DNA from: Carboxylicivirga litoralis
GTDB taxonomy: Bacteria; Bacteroidota; Bacteroidia; Bacteroidales; Marinilabiliaceae
Assembly (NCBI RefSeq): GCF_025499605.1
Contig: NZ_JAFMVC010000028.1
Coordinates: 1-50,879, forward strand
Direction: 5' to 3'
Length of the DNA stretch: 50,879 nucleotides
The notes under the pieces are model-generated. The model was not told the origin of the DNA, ran no database searches, and was given only the letters and a program-made list of their open reading frames with translations. Below, in pieces: positions 33,311 through 43,514 of this stretch. The first letter of the stretch is position 1. Each line of letters opens with the position of its first letter. The position numbers were made by a program, and so were the translations under genes.

Positions 33311-35497
33311 ATGAACAGGGTATTAGTGTTGCTTTTTTTTAGTTTGTTATTCACTCAAGTATATTCTCAGGAACTAAAATGGCTAGATAGTAATTTGGAT
33401 ATGGAAACCAGAATTTCATCCTTAATTGATGAAATGACACTTGACGAAAAAATATCGCAAACTGTGAATGCAAGTGCGGGAATTGAACGATTAAGCATAG
33501 ATGAATACAATTGGTGGAGTGAAGCCTTGCATGGAGTAGCCCGATCTGGAAGAGCTACAGTTTTTCCACAGGCCATTGGTTTAGGAGCCACTTTTGATCC
33601 GGTTTTAATTGAATCGATTGGCTGTGCTATTTCCGATGAAGCCAGGGCTATCAATAACCATCTTTTAAATAGCGGTAAAAATCAAACCTTATATCAGGGA
33701 CTTACATTTTGGTCGCCTAATGTTAATATTTTTCGTGACCCACGATGGGGAAGAGGACAAGAAACATACGGTGAAGATCCATACCTTTCAGGAACTTTGG
33801 GAGCTTCATTTATAAAAGGGATGCAAGGGGATCATCCAAAATACCTTAAAGTAGCTACCTGTGCCAAGCATTTTGCAGTTCACAGTGGTCCTGAAGCCTT
33901 AAGGCATGAATTCAATGCAATAGCTAATGATAAAGATTTAAGAGAAACGTATTTACCTGCATTTAAAAAATGTGTTGATGCAGGCGTTGAGGCTGTTATG
34001 TGTGCCTATAACAGAACGAATGATGAAGGATGTTGTGGCAGTAATGTGCTGTTGAAAGATATATTAATTGATGAATGGAATTTTGAAGGCCATATCGTGA
34101 GTGATTGTGGGGCACTTGAGAATTTTCATAAAAAGCATGGTTTAACTTCAAGTTCAGCTGAATCAGCAGCGCTTGCATTGAGAAGCGGCGTCAATTTAAA
34201 TTGTGGCGATACTTATCAGCATGGTCTTAAAAGTGCGATTGAGCAGGGGTTGATTACTGAACAGGATTTGGATAAAAGTCTGGCACGCCTGCTTGGAACC
34301 CGCTTTAAATTGGGGATGTTTGATGAAGCAGATGTTAATCCTTATCGTGCAATTGGTACAGATGCCATAAATAGCAAAGAAAATAAACAATTAGCCTTGG
34401 AGTCCGCTCATAAATCAATTGTTTTATTAAAAAATAACAACACATTGCCCCTGAAAAAAGAGAGCAATTTTATTTATCTGACAGGGCCTCTGGCTTCAAA
34501 TACCTTATCATTGGTAGGAAACTACAATGGTATTAATTCTGATATGCGTACAATTTTAGAAGGGGTTGCGGCAAAAGTATCTCCTTCAACACGATTGCAA
34601 TACAGACAAGGAGCCTTATTAACTACTGAAAATAAGAATAGTCTGGATTGGTACAGTGGTCAGGCAAAGGATGCTGATGCCACCATTGTTGTTTTGGGTC
34701 TTACACTATTATTAGAAGGCGAAGAAGGCGAATCAATTGCATCTTCAGCTAAAGGCGATATTCTGGATATGTCGCTTCCAGAAAGTCAATTGAATCTGCT
34801 AAGAAAAATAAGTGCCAGAGCTAAATCAAACAATAAAAAGGTGGTAACTGTAATTTGTGCTGGCATGCCACTTGATTTGAGAGAGATTTCTGAGCTATCA
34901 GATGCGGTGCTGTATGCTTGGTATCCCGGAGAAAGAGGAGGGGATGCCGTTGCCGATATTCTTTTTGGGGATGTATCACCATCAGGTAAATTACCAATTA
35001 CGTTTCCCAAATCTGTAGACCAATTACCAGACTATGATGATTATTCAATGGTGGGGCGAACATACAAATACATGAAAGTTAGTCCATTGTATCCATTCGG
35101 ATTTGGGCTTGGATATGCTGATTTGACATGGAAAAACCTTAGGGTTTCTAATGAATCTGTTAAAAAGAATGAAACTGTTGAAATTTCAATAGAAATTGAG
35201 AACGAAAAAGGTTTTAAAGCAGATGAGGTTGTTCAGTTATATGTAAGTATTCAAAATAATAAGGAGCAACTACCAAATTCTACTCTAATTGATTTTAAAA
35301 GAATTACAATAGAGGGTCATGGAAAAAGCAAAGTTGATTTTTCTATCCCTTACGAAGCTTTTGTCTACTTCAATGATTATGGACAAAGAATTCAACATAA
35401 AGGAAAAGCAAAGCTTGTTTTAAGTAATTCATCTCCCTGTGAAAGATCTAAAGATTTAGGTGCTGCACTATTTGAAACAGAGGTAAGAGTGAATTAG
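33311..35497 (+). CDS. GH3 family beta-glycosidase (xylosidase/glucosidase type)
   Basis: The 728-residue product has a signal ending VYSQ. It begins with MTLDEKISQ, NWWSEALHGVARSGRATVFPQAIGLGATFD, the pattern of the beta-xylosidase-like GH3 group, and continues with WGRGQETYGEDPYLSG, CAKHFAVHSGPE, and HIVSDCGALENF with nucleophile Asp265. The second alpha/beta domain (KSIVLLKNN…) and the C-terminal fibronectin-III-like domain (about 615-720) are complete. Length is normal for the family. It would act in the periplasm as an exo-enzyme on terminal beta-xylose or beta-glucose. The sulfatase start lies 49 bases downstream. Confidence 0.9.
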   Translation: MNRVLVLLFFSLLFTQVYSQELKWLDSNLDMETRISSLIDEMTLDEKISQTVNASAGIERLSIDEYNWWSEALHGVARSGRATVFPQAIGLGATFDPVLIESIGCAISDEARAINNHLLNSGKNQTLYQGLTFWSPNVNIFRDPRWGRGQETYGEDPYLSGTLGASFIKGMQGDHPKYLKVATCAKHFAVHSGPEALRHEFNAIANDKDLRETYLPAFKKCVDAGVEAVMCAYNRTNDEGCCGSNVLLKDILIDEWNFEGHIVSDCGALENFHKKHGLTSSSAESAALALRSGVNLNCGDTYQHGLKSAIEQGLITEQDLDKSLARLLGTRFKLGMFDEADVNPYRAIGTDAINSKENKQLALESAHKSIVLLKNNNTLPLKKESNFIYLTGPLASNTLSLVGNYNGINSDMRTILEGVAAKVSPSTRLQYRQGALLTTENKNSLDWYSGQAKDADATIVVLGLTLLLEGEEGESIASSAKGDILDMSLPESQLNLLRKISARAKSNNKKVVTVICAGMPLDLREISELSDAVLYAWYPGERGGDAVADILFGDVSPSGKLPITFPKSVDQLPDYDDYSMVGRTYKYMKVSPLYPFGFGLGYADLTWKNLRVSNESVKKNETVEISIEIENEKGFKADEVVQLYVSIQNNKEQLPNSTLIDFKRITIEGHGKSKVDFSIPYEAFVYFNDYGQRIQHKGKAKLVLSNSSPCERSKDLGAALFETEVRVN

Positions 35498-35546
35498 ATA
35501 AATGCATGTGGTTTATGTCGGTCAACTCCAAAATGTCATAAATAAG

Positions 35547-37214
35547 ATGATAAATACAGTTGTAATAAAGATCCTTTTAATCCTGGCTCTTATCAAAATA
35601 GGAGTAAATACTAATGCACAGGTATATGCAAAAATAGAAAAGCAATACCAGAAGGTTTATGGTACACCAGAGAAGGATTCCATTAATCCGAGTGAGTTAA
35701 ATTTTTTGCTTATCACAAGTGATCAGCATCATTGGATGGCGATGGGATATAACAATCCTGATGTTCAAACACCTAATTTAGAACGTTTGGCTAAAAGAGG
35801 AGTTGTTTTCGACAGGGCTTATTGTCCTAATCCGACCTGTACACCAACGCGTGCATCAATTATTACAGGTATGATGCCAAGCCAACATGGAGCTTATGTT
35901 TTAGGTACAAAATTACCAGAAGAAGTCATTACTATTGGTGACGAGTTGTCGAATGCTGGTTATCAAACAGCATTAATAGGGAAAGCACATTTTCAGCCGT
36001 TCGAAGGAACGGCTGAATTTCCTTCTCTGGAAGCTTATCCAATTCTTCAGGAGCTTGATTTTTGGAGAAATTTTTCAGGTCCATTCTACGGCTTTAACCA
36101 CATTGAATTGGCCAGAAATCACGGGGATGAACCTCATGTTGGGCAGCACTATGTCATATGGATGGAAGAAAAACTAAAATCTGAAGGAAAAGCTCCTAAC
36201 AGTTGGAAGAACTGGTTTAGGAAACCTACAGGTACTTCTGAAGCACAATACGGGTTATGGAACCTGCCGGAAGAATATCATATGAATACCTGGATTGCCG
36301 AAAGAACCAACCAGCTACTTGAAGACTGTACTCGTAAAAAGAAGCCCTTTTTTATGTGGGCAAGTTTCTTTGATCCTCATCCACCTTACCTGGTTTCCGG
36401 GAAATGGGCTGATATGTATGATCCAATACAAATGAAAGTTCCGGAAATTAAAGAGGGGGAAATGGACGATATGCCTCCTGTGTATAAAAAGACTCAAGAA
36501 CAGCATCCTGATTTTTCTGAATTCAAGGATTCGAAACTTTGGAGCGCGGGCTTAGGTTCACATATAACGAGAACAAATAAAGAGAAAGCCAAAGATATGG
36601 CTCTTTATTATGGAATGATTTCATTTATGGATCAAGAAATTGGAAAGATACTTGACAAACTGGATGAGCTTGGGTTAACTGAAAAAACAATCGTCTTATT
36701 TACAACTGATCACGGACATGTTTATGGTCAACATGGCCTTATCAAGAAAGGACCATTTATGTATGAGGATCTGGTTAAAGTACCAATGATTGTCGCCTGT
36801 CCTGGTACTATACCGCAAGGAGAAAGGTCGCCGTCATTACAGTCATTAATTGATATTGCTCCAACGTTTTTATCTCTTGCCGGATTAGATGCTCCACGCT
36901 GTATGACCGGAGTTGACCAAAAAACAGTTTGGAAAGGGGATGTGGAATCCTTGCGAAATAATGTGTTGGTCGAAAATCATCAGCAACCTTATTCGTTGTA
37001 TCAAAAACAATTGATTACAGAGCGTTATAAACTAACTACTTATATGAATCATAGTTATGGTGAGTTGTTTGATTTGAAGAATGATCCTGGTGAATTAAAT
37101 AATCTATGGGATAACCTGGATTATCTTCAGTTAAAATTGGATTTGTTGATACAGTTAATACAGGCTGAGATGAAACAGGAGACAATAAAGGTGGACCGCA
37201 CTGCCGCTGCCTGA
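35547..37214 (+). CDS. S1-family sulfatase, secreted
   Basis: Start chosen at the ATG at 35547 (555 residues), giving the signal MINTVVIKILLILALIKIG…NAQ; the ATG at 35502 would add 15 non-signal residues. The formylglycine signature is C98-T-P-T-R. The N-terminal metal site reads LLITSDQHHW (Asp then Gln, as in some choline-sulfatase-like enzymes) and VLFTTDHGHVYGQHG gives the C-terminal site; GKAHF supplies the conserved lysine. The protein resembles the choline-sulfatase/arylsulfatase branch of S1 that includes sulfated-galactan and fucan sulfatases. A maturase is required. Confidence 0.88.
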   Translation: MINTVVIKILLILALIKIGVNTNAQVYAKIEKQYQKVYGTPEKDSINPSELNFLLITSDQHHWMAMGYNNPDVQTPNLERLAKRGVVFDRAYCPNPTCTPTRASIITGMMPSQHGAYVLGTKLPEEVITIGDELSNAGYQTALIGKAHFQPFEGTAEFPSLEAYPILQELDFWRNFSGPFYGFNHIELARNHGDEPHVGQHYVIWMEEKLKSEGKAPNSWKNWFRKPTGTSEAQYGLWNLPEEYHMNTWIAERTNQLLEDCTRKKKPFFMWASFFDPHPPYLVSGKWADMYDPIQMKVPEIKEGEMDDMPPVYKKTQEQHPDFSEFKDSKLWSAGLGSHITRTNKEKAKDMALYYGMISFMDQEIGKILDKLDELGLTEKTIVLFTTDHGHVYGQHGLIKKGPFMYEDLVKVPMIVACPGTIPQGERSPSLQSLIDIAPTFLSLAGLDAPRCMTGVDQKTVWKGDVESLRNNVLVENHQQPYSLYQKQLITERYKLTTYMNHSYGELFDLKNDPGELNNLWDNLDYLQLKLDLLIQLIQAEMKQETIKVDRTAAA

Positions 37215-37360
37215 TTAGGAAACTATACCGACCTAAGAATTATAATCAATGATTTCAGAAATGATGCTAAGTGACCAAGTTAAGTTGACAGGCTTTATTC
37301 AGAATCTTTATTTTTAAGTTGAACTATTTATTACCCTATACTTCAAGTCAATTGATATTT

Positions 37361-38944
37361 ATGAGGAATTTATTATTGTCATTTATTGTTTTGTTGTTTG
37401 TAACAGCATGTAGTTCCAGAGAGAATACCCAAAATAGAAGGCCCAATATTCTATTCTGCATCATGGATGATGCTTCGCCACATATGAGTGCCTATGGTTG
37501 TGAATGGGTGAATACGCCAGCTTTCGACCGTCTGGCCGATCAGGGTATATTGTTTAAGAATGCTTATACACCCAATGCAAAATGTGCACCTTCCAGAGCC
37601 AATGTTATTACCGGACGTAACTCATGGCAGCTGGAGGAGGCGGCAAACCATGTAATTAATTTTCCGGCCAAGTTTAAGACTTTTCCCGAAGTTCTGCGTG
37701 AGAATGGGTATGCGACCGGTAAAACAGGTAAAGGTTGGGGGCCTGGAAATCCGGGTGAGCTGGATGGTAAACCAAGGTTATTAATTGGAGAGTCCTATAA
37801 CAGTAATAAAACCCAACCATGGGCCAGCAAAATGAGCACTGAAGACTATGCGTCTAATTTTGATGCGTTTTTAGATGATGTTTCGGAAGAGGAACCTTGG
37901 TTTTTCTGGTTTGGAGCTAGGGAACCTCATCGTGAATATGAGTATGGTTCTGGTCAGAGGGTAGCAGGTAAAAATCTTGCAGATATTGATTCGGTGCCAG
38001 CATTTTGGCCCGATAATGAGGTTGTCAGAAATGATATGCTGGATTATGCCCTGGAGATTGAATACGTCGATTCGCATTTGGAACGGATGATTAATAATCT
38101 TGAGAAAAGAGGCGTGTTGGATAATACTATTATAGTTGTAACTTCTGATCATGGTATGCCATTCCCCCGTTGTAAAGCGCAGGAGTATGAGTATTCCAAC
38201 CATGTTCCATTGGCCATTATGTGGCCCCAAGGGATTAAAAAACCCGGCCGCACAGTCAATGATATGGTCAGTTTTATTGACTTTGCGCCTACCTTTCTGG
38301 AATTAGCCAGTATCAGCTTTGAAGCATCCGGCATGCATAGTTCACCAGGTATCAGTTTGACTGATATTTTTTATTCAGATAAAGATGGTCAAGTTAATCC
38401 GAAAAGAGATAATGTTGTGATAGGCAAAGAACGACATGATTACAGCCGCCCTGAAAATAAAGGCTATCCAATACGTGGCATCGTATCCAATGATTTTTTG
38501 TACTTGTACAATTATGATATTTCGCTATGGCCTGCAGGAAATCCTGAAATTGGTTACCTCGATATTGATGGTTCGCCCACAAAAACAGAAATACTAAGGT
38601 TGTTTCGCTCAGGTGAGGACGCTAAATACTGGGAGTGGTCAATGGGAAAGCGAACAACGCATGAAGAGTTATACCAGATTAGCAAAGACAAGGAATGCAT
38701 GAATAATCTGGCATCAGATTCAGCCTTTATCGTTCTTAAGGACAGTTTAAAAAACAGAATGGAAAAGATTCTGCGAGAACAAGAAGATCCGCGTATGTTT
38801 GGTAATGGAGATATCTTTAACACCTATGGATACTCCAACGATCAGGGCTGGAATTACTACGAGCGTTTTATGGAGGGAGAGTTCACCATCGAAAATACAG
38901 GCTGGGTAAACCCGGGAGATTGTGAGAAAGAACCAATAGAATAA
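37361..38944 (+). CDS. S1-family sulfatase (heparan-N-sulfatase-like), lipoprotein
   Basis: Start chosen at the ATG at 37361 (527 residues) with lipobox FVTAC (Cys17). The N-terminal metal site NILFCIMDDASPHMSAYGC and the formylglycine signature C75-A-P-S-R with NVITGRNSWQLEEAANH resemble the N-sulfoglucosamine sulfohydrolase (S1_8) branch. VVTSDHGMPFPRCKAQ is the second metal site, with an unusual Cys after it. This is the third sulfatase of the PUL and distinct from the other two, so at least three sulfate positions may be handled. Confidence 0.88.
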   Translation: MRNLLLSFIVLLFVTACSSRENTQNRRPNILFCIMDDASPHMSAYGCEWVNTPAFDRLADQGILFKNAYTPNAKCAPSRANVITGRNSWQLEEAANHVINFPAKFKTFPEVLRENGYATGKTGKGWGPGNPGELDGKPRLLIGESYNSNKTQPWASKMSTEDYASNFDAFLDDVSEEEPWFFWFGAREPHREYEYGSGQRVAGKNLADIDSVPAFWPDNEVVRNDMLDYALEIEYVDSHLERMINNLEKRGVLDNTIIVVTSDHGMPFPRCKAQEYEYSNHVPLAIMWPQGIKKPGRTVNDMVSFIDFAPTFLELASISFEASGMHSSPGISLTDIFYSDKDGQVNPKRDNVVIGKERHDYSRPENKGYPIRGIVSNDFLYLYNYDISLWPAGNPEIGYLDIDGSPTKTEILRLFRSGEDAKYWEWSMGKRTTHEELYQISKDKECMNNLASDSAFIVLKDSLKNRMEKILREQEDPRMFGNGDIFNTYGYSNDQGWNYYERFMEGEFTIENTGWVNPGDCEKEPIE

Positions 38945-39021
38945 CCAGTAACTGAATTGATCACAGACATAGCAAAAGGCTCACCGTAGCTTGTGACATT
39001 CTGAATATAAAATTCGTACAA

Positions 39022-40065
39022 ATGAAATATATACATAAGGCCTATATATTAACGTTTTTGGTATTAGTTGCTTCAATTTTTACATTAAAAGCACAAGAGA
39101 AAAAAGAGATCGACATATTGTTTATTGGCAATAGTTTCACTGCCAGACACGACCTTAGTGAGCTCGTAAAACAAGTGTTTGAAGAGGGTAAGCCTAATTT
39201 AACTGTAAATGTTGAAAAAGTTATTTATGGTGGTCAGAGCCTGTTTCAGCACCACGAATATTATTACTCTCAAACTTTTATTGAACAGAATACCATTCAA
39301 GATGAGACTATTCAAAATCGAATAGCTGAAATGCAGAATTTATTAGAGTTAAATGAGCTACCAGATGAATTTGTTGATTTTTGGCAGGACATTAGAAAAA
39401 AGAAGGCGAGAGATTTTCCAAAGAACCTTATTGAGATAGCCATTAAACGCCATGATGCATTGTTAAATAAAAAGGTGCGAAGGAAATGGGATTATGTGGT
39501 GTTGCAAAGTTGGATGGATGAAATACCGGATTTGAATGATGGTTATGCCAAATATGCCAGAAAAATGTCCAGGATTGCAAAAGAAGAGGGAGCTGAGGTG
39601 ATTTTGTATATCACTGCGCCTGACATTCAGAATAAAGAGTCGGTTTCTTCCCCAATTAATCAAGAAAATGTTGATCAGGAAATAAGCTTTGTCATTGACC
39701 TTGCTAAAGAATTAAAGCCTTATGCCGTCGTTCATGTTCCATTGGCTATTAACATGATTCAGCAGGGAGGTACAGACTTGACTTTTTGTTATATAAACGA
39801 CTTTCATCCCAATCAGCGGACAGCATTTTTAACTGCCAATATGTTTTACGCAGCTTTTTTTAAGGAATGTACAGAAAGATTCAGGTTTAATACAGTAACT
39901 GAAACCAAAACACATACAAACGATCAGAATCCAGAAGCAAAACTGGACCCCGATGGTAACCCTGCCACTGTTGTATTTGAAAAAGAGGAGAAAAACTATT
40001 TACAAAGTATGGCCTACAAAGCTGCGGTGAAATTTGTGCAGCAATGGAAAAAGCAGTCAAACTGA
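39022..40065 (+). CDS. SGNH-hydrolase-like secreted protein (DUF4886-type)
   Basis: The 347-residue product has a signal ending LKAQ. Block I is ILFIGNSFTARHDL with Ser39, IYGGQSL may be block II, YVVLQSW is the usual block III of DUF4886-like proteins (Gln in place of Asn), and INDFHPNQRTAFLTANMFY gives the His. These motifs place it in the SGNH fold, in the group often found in PULs near sulfatases. It lacks similarity to the other SGNH gene at 13140. It is followed by GH29 after 7 bases. Confidence 0.65.
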   Translation: MKYIHKAYILTFLVLVASIFTLKAQEKKEIDILFIGNSFTARHDLSELVKQVFEEGKPNLTVNVEKVIYGGQSLFQHHEYYYSQTFIEQNTIQDETIQNRIAEMQNLLELNELPDEFVDFWQDIRKKKARDFPKNLIEIAIKRHDALLNKKVRRKWDYVVLQSWMDEIPDLNDGYAKYARKMSRIAKEEGAEVILYITAPDIQNKESVSSPINQENVDQEISFVIDLAKELKPYAVVHVPLAINMIQQGGTDLTFCYINDFHPNQRTAFLTANMFYAAFFKECTERFRFNTVTETKTHTNDQNPEAKLDPDGNPATVVFEKEEKNYLQSMAYKAAVKFVQQWKKQSN

Positions 40066-40072
40066 AAATCAC

Positions 40073-41572
40073 ATGAAGCAACTTAGTTATCTTTTAGTGG
40101 GCTTATTATTAATAAGCATTTCGGCCAAGAGCCAGATTATTGAGCCATCAAATAAGCCAAATAAAACTCAGGAATTGCTAATCGAGAGAGGATATGGAAT
40201 GTTTATACATTTCGGAGTTAATACGTTTGCTAATAAAGAATGGTCTGATGGAACAATTCCTGCTAGCATTTATAATCCTATGAATCTGGATTGTGATCAG
40301 TGGGTACGAATTGCTCGCGATGCCGGGTTTCGTTATGTTTTGTTGGTGACAAAGCATCATGATGGCTTTTGTTTGTGGGATAGTAAATTTACTGAATATG
40401 ATGTGGCAACATCCCCGGTAAAAACAGATGTGGTTGCAGAAGTGGCCAAAGCCTGTAAAAAGTATGGTCTTGAACTGGGGATTTATTATTCACTTTGGGA
40501 CAGAAATCATCCTTCTTATACCGATGAAAATCAAAAAGTATATGTGGATTATATGATTAATCAATTGACTGAGTTATTAAGCGATTATGGGCCTATTTGC
40601 GAATTATGGTTTGATGGGGGATGGGATCGTGAAGTTGCTGACTGGGATCTGGATCGGGTTTACAAATTTGTCAAGGGCATGCAACCTACCTGTGCGGTTG
40701 GAGTTAATCATACCATAGAACTGTCGCCAGGTTCTCGGAAATTTGCAATGCCCGATTCAATGATTGTTGATGACAAATACAGGTTTCAGTATTTTCCGGG
40801 CGATTTTCGTTTGTGGGATCCTAAAATAGCCCACAAGTTGGATAAAAAACAATACATCCATAAAGGAGAATCATATTATTTGCCATTTGAGAATACCATT
40901 TGCATCAGCAAAAGGTGGAACTGGTTTCAGAAAGATAATATCAGGCCTGTTAGGGAATTGGATGAGTTGGAAGAGTTATTTTACTGGTGTACAGACAATG
41001 ATAATACACTTGTGATGAATGTACCACCTGATAATACAGGCCTTATAAGAGAGCATGAAGCGAATACGATCATTGCTTTGGGGAAGCGCCTGAATCTCAG
41101 AAGAGGAGAGCTTCTGCCACGTAATGGTGAATTTATTTCTCTCGGAGCTAAAGTCAATGTGTCATCCACCAAAAGCAATGATATTGATAAGTTTGGTGGT
41201 CAGTTGGCTGTTGACGGGGGAATGCATACACGCTGGGCTGCCTCTGATACTTTATCGATGTTAGAAATAATGCTCAATCCGGAAAAATCGTTTAATAAAA
41301 TAGCAATATTTGAATATCAGGACAGTAAAGATGGAGGTGATGGATTTTCTAATTACAGAACAAACAGGATTCAGTCCTACTGTATTGATATTTTGCTGAA
41401 TAGAGGGTGGAAAACTATCTATATGAATGATGAACCTATGGGCGACTGTAAGGTTATAAAATTCCCCCATCCTTATCGCACATCAAAATTACGGTTCCGC
41501 GTACTTAAGGCAACAGCTCTTCCTTCAATTTATGAATTGAATGTGATTTTATCAGATAATGTGGCCCTTTAA
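40073..41572 (+). CDS. GH29 alpha-L-fucosidase with discoidin-like C terminus
   Basis: Start chosen at the ATG at 40073 (499 residues) with signal ending AKSQ. The GH29 core has GMFIHFGVNTF, YVLLVTKHHDGFCLWDS, and ICELWFDGGW with the nucleophile Asp181. The C-terminal 150 residues (NVSSTKSNDIDKFGGQLAVDG…TRWAASDT) have the F5/8 type C (CBM32-like) pattern. Length fits subfamily GH29-B-type enzymes, which cut alpha-1,3/4 fucose; some GH29 members act on alpha-L-galactose. It is the last plus-strand gene of the PUL. Confidence 0.88.
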   Translation: MKQLSYLLVGLLLISISAKSQIIEPSNKPNKTQELLIERGYGMFIHFGVNTFANKEWSDGTIPASIYNPMNLDCDQWVRIARDAGFRYVLLVTKHHDGFCLWDSKFTEYDVATSPVKTDVVAEVAKACKKYGLELGIYYSLWDRNHPSYTDENQKVYVDYMINQLTELLSDYGPICELWFDGGWDREVADWDLDRVYKFVKGMQPTCAVGVNHTIELSPGSRKFAMPDSMIVDDKYRFQYFPGDFRLWDPKIAHKLDKKQYIHKGESYYLPFENTICISKRWNWFQKDNIRPVRELDELEELFYWCTDNDNTLVMNVPPDNTGLIREHEANTIIALGKRLNLRRGELLPRNGEFISLGAKVNVSSTKSNDIDKFGGQLAVDGGMHTRWAASDTLSMLEIMLNPEKSFNKIAIFEYQDSKDGGDGFSNYRTNRIQSYCIDILLNRGWKTIYMNDEPMGDCKVIKFPHPYRTSKLRFRVLKATALPSIYELNVILSDNVAL

Positions 41573-41626
41573 GAGGTTATTAAGAAGACAAACTAATAGA
41601 ATTGTATTTGCTCTTTGAAAGAATGG

Positions 41627-42982
41627 CTAAAGTTTGACTGCTGTCAATATCAAAAGAAAATCGCTTCCCCAGCCATGGCTCCATGGTTCAAATTTGTGTG
41701 GCAAGCTAGTTTTATAGCTGCCTAGATGTTTTTTCTTTCCACTACGAGGGTTAAACCAATAGGCTTCTATATTCTCGGCATTTAATTTTGGTAAATCGAT
41801 TTCAATTGGAATCCCTAAAGGTGTATAGGCAATAAGTGTTTTATGATCTTTTGTAGCAGAGCATAAAATGTACGATTCATCCTCTATATTTTCATTAAGT
41901 ATTAACGATTGGTTAGGTATCATACTTTGCCAGGGGAGCTTCTCAAATATTTGTCTTAGATATCCCATTTGAATAGAGCCTGGCAGCTGAAGTGCTATCT
42001 GCCAATCAGTCCGTGCTTCAAGTATTGGAGTCTTGTTTATATCATACATTTGCCAGATATCATTACAGCCGTATGTATATCCTGCAGCACCTGCAAGAAA
42101 ACTCCAATAGGCCGAAATTCTAACATCTGCATCATCAAGCCAACCATAATCGTTATTCTCCCAAAATCTATCTGGTATGTTTTCATACCTTGCTTCACCA
42201 TTAATAATTGGTCGTTTGGGAGCGATATTTCTGCTGTAAATAACAAATGAGTACTCTCGTGCAGTTCTGCTATGTCCACTTTGATACATGTCCAAATCAA
42301 GCCATGATTCATTAAAATAGTCAGTGGCCTTTTTTCCTCCAACAGGGTGGAAGGTTATTAAATGCTTACTATCAACTTCTCGGATACCATGTGCCATCTT
42401 TTTGATAATTTGAGCATGAGTTTCATTTTCAATGGCTCGGTCTCCGCCAAGTATCCATATTAGATTGTTATAGTTTAGATATCTTTTTGCTAGTAATTGA
42501 CCATAAATAGCAGCATTATCAGGATTGAAAATTTCTGGTCCGGCTCCCCATTTCTTATTGAACTTATCTCCCCAAGCAGGCAGTATGGCTATATATAGTC
42601 CAAGTTCATTCGCCTTTTCTATTACGTAATCAACATGAGTGAAATAGGCCTCATTTAATTTGGTCGGATCATTATCCAATAAAGGAGTTGCTCCATAAGC
42701 ATTTTTAGTATTTAAACCATCAAGCTCAGCAAGTATTACAGTCTGTATAACTGTAAAACCTTTTTTTGCTCGATCAAACAAATATTGATCCACTTCATTT
42801 TTATTCAGTCGATGTATGAGCTCCCACGCAGTATCACCTAACCAAAAAAAAGGTTCATTATCTTGAGTCACAATAAAACATCTGTCTTTACTTACTTTTA
42901 ATAAAGGCAGATCTTGGCTGTTACTTGCCTCGACAGATAGAATAAGGATAGAAATGGTAAGGATGAGTCTTATAAATCGCAT
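41627..42982 (-). CDS. GH140-like (DUF4038) glycoside hydrolase
   Basis: The 451-residue product has a signal (MRFIRLILTISILILSVEAS) and the DUF4038 opening FFWLGDTAWELIHRLN. The barrel has candidate catalytic residues Asp181 (ILGGDRAIE) and Glu263 (PIINGEARYE), corresponding to the acid/base and nucleophile of the GH140 apiosidase group. The usual C-terminal beta domain follows (from about 365). GH140 was first described on rhamnogalacturonan-II, but related DUF4038 proteins occur in many algal PULs, so apiose is only one option. It is convergent with GH29 and is the right end of the PUL. Confidence 0.8.
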   Translation of the reverse strand: MRFIRLILTISILILSVEASNSQDLPLLKVSKDRCFIVTQDNEPFFWLGDTAWELIHRLNKNEVDQYLFDRAKKGFTVIQTVILAELDGLNTKNAYGATPLLDNDPTKLNEAYFTHVDYVIEKANELGLYIAILPAWGDKFNKKWGAGPEIFNPDNAAIYGQLLAKRYLNYNNLIWILGGDRAIENETHAQIIKKMAHGIREVDSKHLITFHPVGGKKATDYFNESWLDLDMYQSGHSRTAREYSFVIYSRNIAPKRPIINGEARYENIPDRFWENNDYGWLDDADVRISAYWSFLAGAAGYTYGCNDIWQMYDINKTPILEARTDWQIALQLPGSIQMGYLRQIFEKLPWQSMIPNQSLILNENIEDESYILCSATKDHKTLIAYTPLGIPIEIDLPKLNAENIEAYWFNPRSGKKKHLGSYKTSLPHKFEPWSHGWGSDFLLILTAVKL

Positions 42983-43250
42983 ATCTATTACTAATGTGTT
43001 AGTTATATTATTAATTTTTATACAATTAAGTAACCAATTTTCACTGTTAATATAAGTAGTAAATCTCGGTATATATCTACATTTAATAAATTTATTCGCT
43101 AGAAAAAATTTATTAAATGTAGCATGTAAATAAGAAATGAAAAACGTAATATTTTATGCGATTCTGATGCTAACAGAGTCTTAGTGTTAAACCTGTTGTA
43201 ATTTATAGGTTGAATTAGTCTGTAAAATGCTGTCAAACAGTATCATTGGA
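42983..43250. other. AT-rich gap upstream of the GH140-like gene
   Basis: No gene is seen. It holds the promoter of the minus-strand GH140-like gene and a perfect 17-bp inverted repeat (separate entry). Base composition changes sharply near 43250, where the C-rich block begins; this is a candidate right border of the PUL. Confidence 0.6.
43077..43122. promoter_or_regulatory. Perfect 17-bp inverted repeat upstream of GH140
   Basis: CTACATTTAATAAATTT (43077-43093) and AAATTTATTAAATGTAG (43106-43122) are exact inverse complements around 12 bases. It lies 95-140 bases upstream of the minus-strand GH140 start. No G/C-rich stem or U-tract follows, so an operator or a recombination-related site is more likely than a terminator. 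Confidence 0.5.
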
Positions 43251-43466
43251 GATTCCTTGTCGCGCGGTTCATAGGCGTTCGTCATCCCTTGTCAGCAAAA
43301 GCTCATGCCGTATCGTGCCAGCCAATGCCTCCGTGTCTGTTTTTAAAGTCTGGGCATCCGCTGTCACGCCCTCCGGGTGGCTCATTCCCTATTTCATTTC
43401 TAACAATCATTAATCCCAAACCTCATCAATTCATCAGTTTCGCAATTCACCAGTTCGACATCAACT

Positions 43467-43514
43467 AACCAAGCTGTAAATCATCTCACTACTCATATCT
43501 CATTACTCACCTCT
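43467..43514. repeat. Interspersed repeat family, copy c
   Basis: AACCAAGCTGTAAATCATCTC followed by CTCATATCTCATTACTCACCTCTAAT; preceded by a CCAGTTCGACATCAACT lead that copy d also has. Confidence 0.65.

Noticed and set aside
43251-43400. tRNA or tmRNA fragment as an attachment site at the composition switch
   Set aside because: No cloverleaf, no T-arm consensus and no CCA end could be built from the bases.
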